Positions 34,406 to 42,704 of a stretch of 64,000 nucleotides of DNA are shown here, in pieces. Each line of letters starts with the position of its first letter. Position 1 is the stretch's first letter. Below the pieces are notes generated by a model that ran no database searches, was not told the DNA's origin, and saw only the letters and a list, made by a program, of their open reading frames with translations. This stretch comes from Hellea sp039977295. Its GTDB lineage: Bacteria; Pseudomonadota; Alphaproteobacteria; Caulobacterales; Maricaulaceae. The translations under genes and the position numbers were made by a program. The stretch is taken from contig JBDWDN010000011.1 in NCBI GenBank assembly GCA_039977295.1, positions 62,001-126,000 on the forward strand, in the 5' to 3' direction.

Positions 34406-35578
34406 TCAAGAACGGGCGGGGGCTGCGCGGAATGATGCCGCAATAGCTTCACGCAATGGCTTAGGTTGATAATTAATATCGTAAAGTGTGGGGCGCTTGA
34501 TGACGCCGTCCTTGCGAGGCCACCACGTTTGCAACCATGTATGACGGTCGCACATGCCCCATGCCAAAATATCTTTGGTTTCCGTATAACTTAGCATTAG
34601 GTCTAAAAAGGCTTTTCCGTAGGATGCGACCTCTTGGTCGCGAATAGTCGGATCTGGATTTAAGCCCGTATCATTGACATCAAACTCACTGACGATCAGT
34701 TTATAATCCATACCAACGATTTCGTCGATAAATGCGCGCCACTCTTTGGCTTGAGGATCGGGATATCCAGATTTAGAGTCCCGGACCATTGTCCCGAGAT
34801 GACCTTGGATGCCAAATGTGTCGATGGGCGTTCCGCGCTTTCGGAAGCCCTCTAATAGCTTCAATACGCCGTATCGGTGTTTTTCATTGCCTGACTCCCA
34901 GATCATGTAATCATTATATACCAGCTCTGCATGAGGTGCGAATTCCTTAGCCTTGTAGAATGCAAAATCAACGATCTGTTCACCCGCATGTTCCACAAAT
35001 ACAGTGTCACGCATCTTTCCTGTTTGCGGATCAATCGTCTCATTTACGACATCCCAAGAGTAGATTTGTTTTCCGTAATGCTGTGTAAGGTTTTGAATAT
35101 ATAAGGCAAGGAAGGCTTCCATGTCTTGGCTACCAGAAAACTGTTTCTCTGAAACCCAGCCTGGCGTGAATTCCATTTGGTTCCACAACAACACATGCCC
35201 GCGGAAATCCATTTCGTTAGCTTCACCCCAAGCGACAAGCTCATCACCGCGAGAGAATTGATAAGGGCCCGGCGCGCCCAATATCGAGTAAAGTTTATGC
35301 TCATTCTCTGCCACCAGCGTGTCACATTCCGCCGCAATTATTTTCATGTAATTTGCATCTTTAAAGGGCTTTGACCCAATGGCCGTTCCGAAGCGCAAGC
35401 CTTTAGACTTTGCTAAACCTGAAAGTGATGTTGTAGGCAAGCGGGGAGATTGTGTTGGAACTGGGATAAATGCAGACTTACCTTGATCCAGATCCGATAT
35501 ATTTGAAACACTCGCACATGCTGCGAGAACCAAGGCATTTCCTGCTCCAGCTAAAAACGATCTTCTATTTGTAGACAA
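34406..35578 (-). CDS. GH10 endo-1,4-beta-xylanase, Tat lipoprotein
   Basis: 390 residues. The N-terminus combines a Tat motif (NRRSFLAG) with a lipobox (LAAC, Cys21), so the folded enzyme should be exported and lipid-anchored. The GH10 active site is complete: acid/base Glu180 in WDVVNETID and nucleophile Glu298 in LIVSEFDVND. The usual WH after GHxLL reads WN here (LLWNQM), a substitution at a substrate-contacting position. It would cut xylan or xylo-oligosaccharides in the periplasm or at the surface. A LacI operator sits 24-38 bp upstream of the ATG. Confidence 0.93.
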   Translation of the reverse strand: MSTNRRSFLAGAGNALVLAACASVSNISDLDQGKSAFIPVPTQSPRLPTTSLSGLAKSKGLRFGTAIGSKPFKDANYMKIIAAECDTLVAENEHKLYSILGAPGPYQFSRGDELVAWGEANEMDFRGHVLLWNQMEFTPGWVSEKQFSGSQDMEAFLALYIQNLTQHYGKQIYSWDVVNETIDPQTGKMRDTVFVEHAGEQIVDFAFYKAKEFAPHAELVYNDYMIWESGNEKHRYGVLKLLEGFRKRGTPIDTFGIQGHLGTMVRDSKSGYPDPQAKEWRAFIDEIVGMDYKLIVSEFDVNDTGLNPDPTIRDQEVASYGKAFLDLMLSYTETKDILAWGMCDRHTWLQTWWPRKDGVIKRPTLYDINYQPKPLREAIAASFRAAPARS

Positions 35579-35600
35579 TTTCTAATCTCCAGTGCCAAAT

Positions 35601-35616
35601 ATGACAACGTTGTCAT
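35601..35616. promoter_or_regulatory. LacI-family operator, xylanase (34.4 kb) operon
   Basis: Perfect 16-bp palindrome ATGACAACGTTGTCAT just upstream of the GH10 gene that starts at 35578. It is the most symmetrical of the local copies and probably controls the xylanase-transaldolase-transketolase unit. Confidence 0.88.
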
Positions 35617-35736
35617 CTCTAGCACTGATTTTCAAGTTTAGCAATAAGAAACCTAATAAAAGCCCATCTGTCTCGAGAATGCTCAACAATTTTTTTCGCA
35701 TTGCTCCATCGCATTTGAGGTTCGCTGGAATCCAAA

Positions 35737-36927
35737 TTAAATTACAAATTCGGGGTCGCTTACGGCTTCAAAGGCACGCTTTATGTTACGATCTCCGTCG
35801 TATAACAGCGGATAATTAGGCCGTTTTAAAGGGTAGTTATTGAGCCATGACGCATCATCAGTAAGGCCCCATAGCGATACAGACTTAACAGATGGCCGAG
35901 AAGCGAAGCCGTTAAATAAATCGCGGTACTTTTGGGCTTGGTCTTTAATAACGCTCTCGGGAACAGTATTGCCGTAACTCACGGCGCAATTCGTGCTGGA
36001 TTCAAAACACTCACCCGGGTCCGAATAGACGGAGATATCCAACTCGGTAATGTGGTTGATTAGGCCGGTGAACATGGCGTCAACATCGTCGATGGCTTTT
36101 AACGCTTCGCCGACATTGCTGCTCATTTGCAGATGATGCTGATGTCCCACGCCGTCAATCGGGATGCCGCGTTCTGTAAGGTCTTTGACAACTGCCAAAA
36201 CACGGCTCCTCTTTCCAGGTAGTTCCGTGTTATAATCGTTTAGAAAGAGCAGCACATCAGGGTCAGCGGCGCTGGCCGCTTCAAAGGCCCAGTCAATATA
36301 ATCTTTGCTGTTCCCAGCGGCTTTATACCAATTACTGTCGCGGTATGGCGCCGTCGGGGCAGATCCATCATCGGTGATAACTTCATTGACCACATCCCAC
36401 GCATAAACTCTGCCTTTGAAATGGGTGACCACATCCGTGACATATTTTTGAAGGCGTGTTTTGACCTCTGCAGGTGTGCCTTCGAAGAAGTAGTCTGGGG
36501 TCGCGCGGTGCCACAGCAGAGAATGTCCACGCACCGTAATGCCATTGCTTTCAGCGAATGTTACCAATGCATCTGCGTCTGCAAAAGTGTAAACACCTTC
36601 TTGAGACGAAAGCGCCTCTGGCTTCATCACATTTTCAGCCGTGATAGAGGAGAATTGACTGGAGAGAATATCCGCGTCAGCAGAGCCGGTGGCAATTTGG
36701 GCTGTGCCAATGGCCGCGCCAACCAGGAAATTGTCTTTGAAGCGGCCCTTTAGCACTCCGTTTGCCGCAACAGGAGGAGGAGGAGGAGGAGGAGGAGGAG
36801 GAGGCACAATAGCTGTCGGCGTTGGCGAAGGCCCGTTGTTACCACCACACGCGCCAAGCGCTACTAAAGCCCCGCCCGCTAATAGTTTAAGCCGTAACCG
36901 TGCAGAAATATCCACCTGAACCTCCAA
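35737..36927 (-). CDS. GH10 endo-1,4-beta-xylanase, polyproline-linked lipoprotein
   Basis: 396 residues. Lipobox LGAC (Cys27) is followed by a Pro/Ser/Thr linker with a run of 11 prolines (residues 42-52), then the GH10 barrel. GHSLLWH, acid/base Glu182 (WDVVNEVIT) and nucleophile Glu295 (ITELDIS) are intact. It should be tethered to the membrane by its lipid and a stiff linker and degrade xylan. It is the last gene of the unit GH3-xylB-xylA-GH10, 42 bp after xylA, and differs from the Tat-exported GH10 enzyme downstream. Confidence 0.93.
   Translation of the reverse strand: MEVQVDISARLRLKLLAGGALVALGACGGNNGPSPTPTAIVPPPPPPPPPPPVAANGVLKGRFKDNFLVGAAIGTAQIATGSADADILSSQFSSITAENVMKPEALSSQEGVYTFADADALVTFAESNGITVRGHSLLWHRATPDYFFEGTPAEVKTRLQKYVTDVVTHFKGRVYAWDVVNEVITDDGSAPTAPYRDSNWYKAAGNSKDYIDWAFEAASAADPDVLLFLNDYNTELPGKRSRVLAVVKDLTERGIPIDGVGHQHHLQMSSNVGEALKAIDDVDAMFTGLINHITELDISVYSDPGECFESSTNCAVSYGNTVPESVIKDQAQKYRDLFNGFASRPSVKSVSLWGLTDDASWLNNYPLKRPNYPLLYDGDRNIKRAFEAVSDPEFVI
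36772..36804 (+). repeat. (AGG)11 triplet repeat encoding polyproline
   Basis: Eleven perfect AGG triplets on the + strand, read as CCT proline codons in the xylanase on the other strand. Identical codons make it prone to slippage, which would change linker length in frame. Confidence 0.9.
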
Positions 36928-36969
36928 AAAACCACTGTATTGACAGGGCTGCCATATATAAAAATAGCC

Positions 36970-38286
36970 TTATTTCACAAATTGAGTCACTATATTTTCG
37001 AGATATTCCTGTCGGCCCGAGCTAGGCTCAGGCGAGGTGTTTCCATCAAGACAGTGCCTGGCCATGTTATCAAGCGTCACCTTGCCATCCATCATTTGCT
37101 TGCCCATGCCCTTATCCCATCCAGCATATCGGTCACTCTTGAAGGCTTGAAGCTTGTCGTCTTCAATCATTGCTGCAGCGTTCATCAATGCGCGTGCGAG
37201 TAGGTCCATGCCGCCAATATGCGCATAGAACAGGTCTTCGCTATCACTAGATTGACGGCGAACTTTGGCATCAAAGTTTGCGCCGCCATTTCTAAAGCCG
37301 CCGCCTTTGAGAATGTAATAAAGGGCTAATGTGTTTTCGCGGAGGTCATTCGGGAACTGATCTGTATCCCAGCCATTTTGTGGGTCGCCGCGGTTAAAGT
37401 CGATTGAGCCAAAAATGCCAAAGGCATTGGCCATTTCAATCTCATGCTCAAAGGCGTTCCCAGCAAGTGTCGCGTGGTTGGGCTCGATATTGACGCCAAT
37501 CTCATTCTCTAGCCCATGTTCTTTGAGGAAGCCGTAAACTGTACCGACATCGCGATCATATTGATGTTTGGTTGGCTCATGCGGTTTGGGCTCAATCCAG
37601 AGGTCGCCTTTGAAGCCGATTTTATATTTATGCTCGACGGCCATATTTAGGAATCGTCCAAGTTGGTTCATTTCTTGGCCCACATTTGTATTCAAGATTG
37701 TGTCATAGCCTTCGCGGCCACCCCAAAAGACATAACCAGCGCCGCCAAGGCGGTGCGTCGCCTCCATCGCGTGCTTTACTTGCAAAGCTGCAAAAGCCAC
37801 CACATCTGGGTTCGGATTGGTTGATGCGCCGGCCATAAAGCGAGGGTGGGAAAACATATTGGCCGTACCCCAAAGGAGCTTCGTTGTGCCTGCATCCATC
37901 TTGGCTTCTATTTTATCAACGATAGCCGCCAAATTTTCGACATGCTCTTTTGGTGTCGTGGCTTCGGCCATGATGTCGACATCGTGAAAGCAAAAGAAGG
38001 GTTGGCCTAGCTTTTCAAAAAAACTGAACGCTGCATCAAGTTTGGCCTCTGCAGCTGCTTGGTCATTTGCGCCTTGTAGCCATGGACGGCCAAATGTGCC
38101 TGCACCAAAGATGTCATGCCCATCCCAACAGAAATTATGCCAGTAACAGACTGCAACGCGTAGATGCTCTTCAATGGTCTTACCCAGAACTTTTTTCTTG
38201 GCGTCATAATATTTAAAAGCGAGCGGGTTATCACTGTCTTGGCCTTCAAATTTGATAGGGTCGATATGGTCGAAATAGCCACTCAT
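36970..38286 (-). CDS. xylA: Xylose isomerase
   Basis: 438 residues, the class II length. Active-site residues are in the standard numbering: His101 and Asp104 (CFHDVDIMAE), Glu232 (LWIEPKP), Glu268 and His271 (NIEPNHATLAGN). The enzyme converts D-xylose to D-xylulose in the cytoplasm. Its ATG overlaps the xylB stop (ATGA), so translation is coupled. With xylB it provides the isomerase route instead of the Weimberg route of Caulobacter. A C-terminal scrap of a second copy lies near 53.9 kb. Confidence 0.97.
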   Translation of the reverse strand: MSGYFDHIDPIKFEGQDSDNPLAFKYYDAKKKVLGKTIEEHLRVAVCYWHNFCWDGHDIFGAGTFGRPWLQGANDQAAAEAKLDAAFSFFEKLGQPFFCFHDVDIMAEATTPKEHVENLAAIVDKIEAKMDAGTTKLLWGTANMFSHPRFMAGASTNPNPDVVAFAALQVKHAMEATHRLGGAGYVFWGGREGYDTILNTNVGQEMNQLGRFLNMAVEHKYKIGFKGDLWIEPKPHEPTKHQYDRDVGTVYGFLKEHGLENEIGVNIEPNHATLAGNAFEHEIEMANAFGIFGSIDFNRGDPQNGWDTDQFPNDLRENTLALYYILKGGGFRNGGANFDAKVRRQSSDSEDLFYAHIGGMDLLARALMNAAAMIEDDKLQAFKSDRYAGWDKGMGKQMMDGKVTLDNMARHCLDGNTSPEPSSGRQEYLENIVTQFVK

Positions 38287-39731
38287 TGGGTTAGCTCCTT
38301 GGTAGATTTATATAATTTCTGGAATGTCTGACGCCGCGCCGCGTAATGCTCGCGTAGGTCGGCGTTAGGTGTGATGGTGTGTTCAATCGCGGGAGGATGG
38401 CAAACCTCAGTGATGTCTTCACCTGTTACGCAAAGCCGCGCTAATCGTGCCGCGCCAAAAGCGGGACCGACAGCCGCGCCGCCGCGATAATGTAGTGGCA
38501 CATCAAAGCTGGCTGCAAGTATCTTGCCCCAATAATGAGAGCGCGCTCCGCCGCCAATAACGGAGAGCGCTTTTATCTCTGCGCCCGTCTCGCGCAGGGC
38601 GTCAATGCCATCTGCGAGCGCAAAAGCCACGCCTTCAAGCGCGGATTGGGCGAGGGTTGTGCGGTTATCTTCATGGGTCAGACCGAAAAATGCGCCGGTG
38701 GCGTTGGGGTTATTATGCGGCGTACGTTCACCCGAGAGGTAAGGGAGGAAATAGGCCCCGTTGCCGGGTTGGTTCGCGTCTTCGGCTGCAGTGTATAGGT
38801 CAGCAGGCGTTTCAAAACCTGTCATCTTGGCGACGAAATCAACCGCGCTTGCGGCAGAGAGCGTCACGCTCATTTGATGCCAAAGTCCGGGTAGTGCGTG
38901 ACAGAATGTATGCACAGCGCCTTCGGGGTTGGGACGGTAACTATCGTCCGCGAGGAATGTCACGCCTGAAGTGCCGAGCGAGATGAAGCCGTCGCCATGT
39001 GATGTTGTGCCAGAGCCAACGGCGCCTGCCGCATTGTCTCCGCCGCCTGCGGCAACAGGCACAGGGGGAATACCCCAATCGGTAGCGATGTCTTTGCGCA
39101 AGGTTCCTGTCGCCTCTGAGCCTTCAAAGAGCTTTGGCATATGATTACGGCTGAGGCCGGTGAGCGCCAAAACGTTATCGGACCATTCCCGCTTCGCAAC
39201 ATCCATCCAGAGCGTGCCTGCGCTGTCGGACATGTCGGAGGCACAATCGCCCGTCATGAGGAGGCGGACATAATCTTTGGGCAGCAGAACTTTCGCGACT
39301 TTCGCGAAATTCTCAGCCTCATAAGTGCGCATCCATTCGAGCTTAGGCGCAGTGAATCCCGGCATAGCGAGGTTGCCCGTGATACGAGTCAGGCTCGGCA
39401 TTTTAGCCATCATGCTGAGGCATTCCGCGCCGCTACGCCCATCATTCCAGAGAATAGCAGGACGAATGACCTTGTCGCTTTCATCCAAACAGGTTGCGCC
39501 GTGCATTTGCCCTGATAGGCCAATGGCTTTCACACCAGAGCGTTTAAACGCATCAAGCTGTTTTACAGCAGATGTGGTTGCGTCCCACCAGTCTTGCGGG
39601 TTTTGCTCTGACCATAAGGCTTGCGGGCGATTAACGGTGAGGGGGGCGGTTGCCTGATCGACGATGCTTTGGGTGTCGTCAACCAAGACAGCTTTGACGC
39701 CAGAGGTGCCGATATCAAGACCGAGATACAT
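38283..39731 (-). CDS. xylB: Xylulokinase
   Basis: 482 residues of the FGGY sugar kinase family. The N-terminal phosphate loop is LGLDIGTSGVKAVLVD. LSGQMHGATCLD, typical of xylulokinases, supplies the substrate region, and the C-terminal SVIGGGARSHYWGKILA binds ATP. It phosphorylates D-xylulose to xylulose 5-phosphate. The start overlaps the GH3 stop by one base (TAATG) and its stop overlaps xylA, giving a tightly coupled GH3-xylB-xylA order. Confidence 0.96.
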   Translation of the reverse strand: MYLGLDIGTSGVKAVLVDDTQSIVDQATAPLTVNRPQALWSEQNPQDWWDATTSAVKQLDAFKRSGVKAIGLSGQMHGATCLDESDKVIRPAILWNDGRSGAECLSMMAKMPSLTRITGNLAMPGFTAPKLEWMRTYEAENFAKVAKVLLPKDYVRLLMTGDCASDMSDSAGTLWMDVAKREWSDNVLALTGLSRNHMPKLFEGSEATGTLRKDIATDWGIPPVPVAAGGGDNAAGAVGSGTTSHGDGFISLGTSGVTFLADDSYRPNPEGAVHTFCHALPGLWHQMSVTLSAASAVDFVAKMTGFETPADLYTAAEDANQPGNGAYFLPYLSGERTPHNNPNATGAFFGLTHEDNRTTLAQSALEGVAFALADGIDALRETGAEIKALSVIGGGARSHYWGKILAASFDVPLHYRGGAAVGPAFGAARLARLCVTGEDITEVCHPPAIEHTITPNADLREHYAARRQTFQKLYKSTKELTQ

Positions 39732-42130
39732 TACTCAACCGTCAGCGTAACAGTTTTGACATTGGCGGAGCTGTTGCCAACCATAATGTCAAATTCGCCG
39801 GCTTCGACAACGCGTTTCATCTTGCGATTGTAGAACTGTAGTGCTTCTGTTGTTATCGGCAGAGTGACCGTTTCAGACGCGCCGGGTTCCAGTGAAACAC
39901 GTTTGAAGCCTTTGAGCTCTTTGACAGGGCGTGTGACTGAGCTGATCTTATCACGTAAATACATTTGCACGATTTCATCGCCTGCTAACTTACCCGTATT
40001 TGTGACCGTTACCGAGACATTGGCTGTTCCATCAGTTGCGATTGTTTCTGTTGAAAGCGTCGGCTCTGACATCTCAAATGTTGTGTAGCTCATGCCTTCA
40101 CCAAAGACATAAAGCGGAGTTTGATCAACAAAGGCATAACCTCGCCGCGCTGTAGGCTTGTGGTTATAGAAGGCTGGAATTTGCCCGACCGAGCGCGGGA
40201 TAGAAACGGGCATTTTGCCTGAAGGATTAGCGTCACCCATCAATAAGTCTGCAACAGCCGTTCCAGTTTCTTGACCCAAAATCCATCCATAAAGAATGGC
40301 ATCTAATTTATCTTCGACATTGGTTAATGCGATAGGGCGTCCAGAAATAATAACTGAAACCAGTGGCTTACCCGTTTCCGCTAAAGCGTCGATAAGCTCT
40401 TTTTGTTCACCGACGAGGGTAATGTTATCGCGGTCGCCGGGATGTGTTTCTGACCAAGCTTCGCGGGACGTCGACTCGTCACCGCCAATGGCGAGGATAA
40501 TTAAGTCCGCATCTTTCGCGATGGCAACAGCCTTATAAATATCAGAGAGGTTTTGATCGCGGTCAGCGAGATTCACTTCATCATCCCACCAAGAGCGATT
40601 ATCCGTTAGGGTTACGCCTTGGGCATGGACAATTTTATCTTCGCCTAATTTGGCTTTCAGGCCATCGAGGATTGAAACGGTTTGGCGAGGCTCGTCCGAA
40701 TAGCCGCCCAATACAGTGATGGCTGCATTAGGGCCGATGACGGCAATCTTGTTATATTTGGAGGCGTCAAGCGGTAGGATATTGTTATCATTTTTCAATA
40801 GAACCGCAGCTTTTTTTGCAGCTTCTAAAGCCACGTCACGGGCTTCTTGATTGCCCGTTAGAGCATCGGCTTTTGCGCCGTCAGAATAAGGCGTTTCAAA
40901 AACGTTGCTTCGGAGTTTCATTTCCAAAACACGGCGCACAGCTTGATCGACATACTTTACATCATACTCGCCTGCTTCAATTTTTTCTTTTAAGGCATAG
41001 AAAGCAATCCCGTCAGGAAGCTCAAGGTCAACGCCAGATTTAAGGGAGAGTGCGCCTGCTTCGCCAATGTCGTTTACAATCTTATGGCGACCATTAAGCT
41101 CGTTAATCGCGAAGTAATCCGCGACAACAACACCGTCAAATCCCCATTCGCCGCGCAAAATATCATTGAGCAGCCATGGGTTAGCGTGGGACGGGATACC
41201 GTCAATTTCGTTGTAAGAGGCCATAACAGACGCTGCGCCCGCTTCTTTCACGGCCGCTTCAAATGGCGGGAAGAATGTTTCGCGCAAGACGCGTTCGGAG
41301 AGTTGGCTAGGCCCAACATTCTGGCCGCCTTCTGGCTGGCCGTGACCCGTCATGTGCTTTAACGTTGTCAGGACTTTGTCATCAGCAATCGGGAATCCTT
41401 TACCTTGGAAGCCAGTTATCGCGGCAACGCCCATGCGCGAGACGAGGTAAGGGTCTTCGCCATATGTCTCTTCAATGCGGCCCCAACGCGGGTCGAGCGC
41501 GATATCGACAACCGGGGAGAGAACATGATGCGCGCCGCGCACGCGAATTTCGCGGGCGGTAACAGAATAAACATCTTCGACTAAATCCGTATCAAAAGTC
41601 GCGGCCAAAGCGATGGATTGCGGGAAGGCAGTAGCATAACGGCCTTGGAAGCCATGCAGGCCTTCTTCGTGGAAAAGTGTTGGAATGCCAAGGCGTGTCT
41701 CTTCAATATGCCATTTTTGCACGGCATTATTGAGCGTAACAGTCTCTGAGGGTGTGCGGGCCGACAGGCGTCGCACAACGGACGCGTCATTGGGGTCACG
41801 TTCCTCCCCTTGTTCTTCCATACCGAATGTGTCTTGTGGACGCGCCCAGCAACCAATGCCGTGCGGGAAGTTCTCTTTCATCTTTTCGGGATTAAATGAG
41901 CCATCCTGCTCAAGCACTTTGGCTTTATCAAACCAAATACAGCTAATCTGTGCGAGTTTTTCATCCAGCGTCATATCGGCAAGCATCGCTTCGACCTTAG
42001 GGTTTGAAGAGGGTTTGAGCATTTCCAGAGCGGTTTGCGCCGCTGCTTCTGGTGCAGAGGGTTCAGTGGCGCTGCAACCCAAGAGTAATGAAGCGGTAGC
42101 TACAGATGTGAAGAGATGACGAATAGACAT
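39731..42130 (-). CDS. GH3 beta-xylosidase/beta-glucosidase lipoprotein
   Basis: 799 residues. Lipobox LLGC (Cys19), then the GH3 N-terminal barrel with SPVVDIALDPRWGRIEETYGEDP, KHMTGHG and the nucleophile Asp338 in VVVADYF. The alpha/beta sandwich and a C-terminal fibronectin type III-like domain (about 700-799) follow. The neighbours xylB and xylA make beta-xylosidase the likely activity, releasing xylose from xylo-oligosaccharides in the periplasm. It is the first gene of the minus-strand operon; ribosome site TTGGGG and a perfect LacI operator about 72 bp upstream. Confidence 0.92.
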   Translation of the reverse strand: MSIRHLFTSVATASLLLGCSATEPSAPEAAAQTALEMLKPSSNPKVEAMLADMTLDEKLAQISCIWFDKAKVLEQDGSFNPEKMKENFPHGIGCWARPQDTFGMEEQGEERDPNDASVVRRLSARTPSETVTLNNAVQKWHIEETRLGIPTLFHEEGLHGFQGRYATAFPQSIALAATFDTDLVEDVYSVTAREIRVRGAHHVLSPVVDIALDPRWGRIEETYGEDPYLVSRMGVAAITGFQGKGFPIADDKVLTTLKHMTGHGQPEGGQNVGPSQLSERVLRETFFPPFEAAVKEAGAASVMASYNEIDGIPSHANPWLLNDILRGEWGFDGVVVADYFAINELNGRHKIVNDIGEAGALSLKSGVDLELPDGIAFYALKEKIEAGEYDVKYVDQAVRRVLEMKLRSNVFETPYSDGAKADALTGNQEARDVALEAAKKAAVLLKNDNNILPLDASKYNKIAVIGPNAAITVLGGYSDEPRQTVSILDGLKAKLGEDKIVHAQGVTLTDNRSWWDDEVNLADRDQNLSDIYKAVAIAKDADLIILAIGGDESTSREAWSETHPGDRDNITLVGEQKELIDALAETGKPLVSVIISGRPIALTNVEDKLDAILYGWILGQETGTAVADLLMGDANPSGKMPVSIPRSVGQIPAFYNHKPTARRGYAFVDQTPLYVFGEGMSYTTFEMSEPTLSTETIATDGTANVSVTVTNTGKLAGDEIVQMYLRDKISSVTRPVKELKGFKRVSLEPGASETVTLPITTEALQFYNRKMKRVVEAGEFDIMVGNSSANVKTVTLTVE

Positions 42131-42202
42131 AAGAACCCCAAGATAAAATTAGTGGCTCCAAGCTTATTGTGGCTTGGTGTGTTTATTCGAGTTAGAATTA
42201 AG

Positions 42203-42216
42203 TGACAACGTTGTCA
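42203..42216. promoter_or_regulatory. LacI-family operator, GH3-xylB-xylA-GH10 operon
   Basis: TGACAACGTTGTCA, a perfect palindrome 72 bp upstream of the GH3 start and 43 bp upstream of the degenerate LacI gene on the other strand, so it lies in a divergent promoter. Confidence 0.88.
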
Positions 42217-42259
42217 AACGAAAATAAAATATGCTAAGTTTAGGTAAGGAGAGGGGCTT

Positions 42260-42460
42260 ATGTCGACAATTATTGATGCTTCGCGCGAAGCGGGGGCTTT
42301 TAAGGTGGTAGTTTGCGTGCTGAGCGGCGAAGCTCACCTGCGTGAAGAAAATAACAAAAAAGTGCTGGCCGCTGCTAAGGCGCTCGATTTCCGCGTCAAT
42401 CCTGCGGCGAGGACATTGCGGTCTAATGACATTAAACGTTTGGCCTTATTGCTAGGCTGA
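42260..42460 (+). pseudogene. Degenerate, truncated LacI-family regulator
   Basis: The 66 codons align over their whole length with the DNA-binding domain of the intact LacI protein at 54.06 kb (STIIDASREAG against TTIIDVAKKAG; GEAHLREENNKKVL against GEAGVREKTRENVL; NPAARTLRS against NSSARNLRA). A stop follows at the start of the ligand domain. The recognition-helix residues FKTVSR have become FKVVVC, so DNA binding is probably lost. It still has a good ribosome site (GGAGAGGGG). The 240 bp after it shows no recognisable remainder of the ligand domain. Confidence 0.85.
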
Positions 42461-42625
42461 CGACTATGAAATAGTCTGCGTAAGATATGGCTGGGCAGCG
42501 GTGCACATTTTGGTGGAACGAATTTCACTTAGCGAAGCCCCTTTGAAGAATGTGATATTGCAGCACAAAATATTAGAGCGCCAATCGTCAACTAAGCCAT
42601 ACAAAACGAGATAAGAAGTTTGTGT

Positions 42626-42639
42626 TGACAACGTTGTCG
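42626..42639. promoter_or_regulatory. LacI-family operator, sugar MFS porter
   Basis: TGACAACGTTGTCG, one mismatch from the palindrome, ending 66 bp before the ATG of the MFS gene. Confidence 0.82.
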
Positions 42640-42704
42640 TAATACGAGATTGGTAAATTAAGCAAAGCAGATAAAAATCTGCAAAAATTTGAGGGGACAG
42701 TTTG

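Noticed and set aside
35592..35819. 75-codon frame over the operator and the end of the polyproline xylanase
   Set aside because: It crosses a palindromic operator and the 3' end of a real gene on the other strand and has no recognisable sequence.
36772..36804. AGG repeat as a strong ribosome-site array or CRISPR-like repeat
   Set aside because: It is the antisense of eleven proline codons in the xylanase and has no spacers; it is a coding triplet repeat.
41361..41370. AACGTTGTCA, a partial match to the LacI operator
   Set aside because: Only the right half-site plus centre is present and it lies inside the GH3 coding sequence, far from any promoter.
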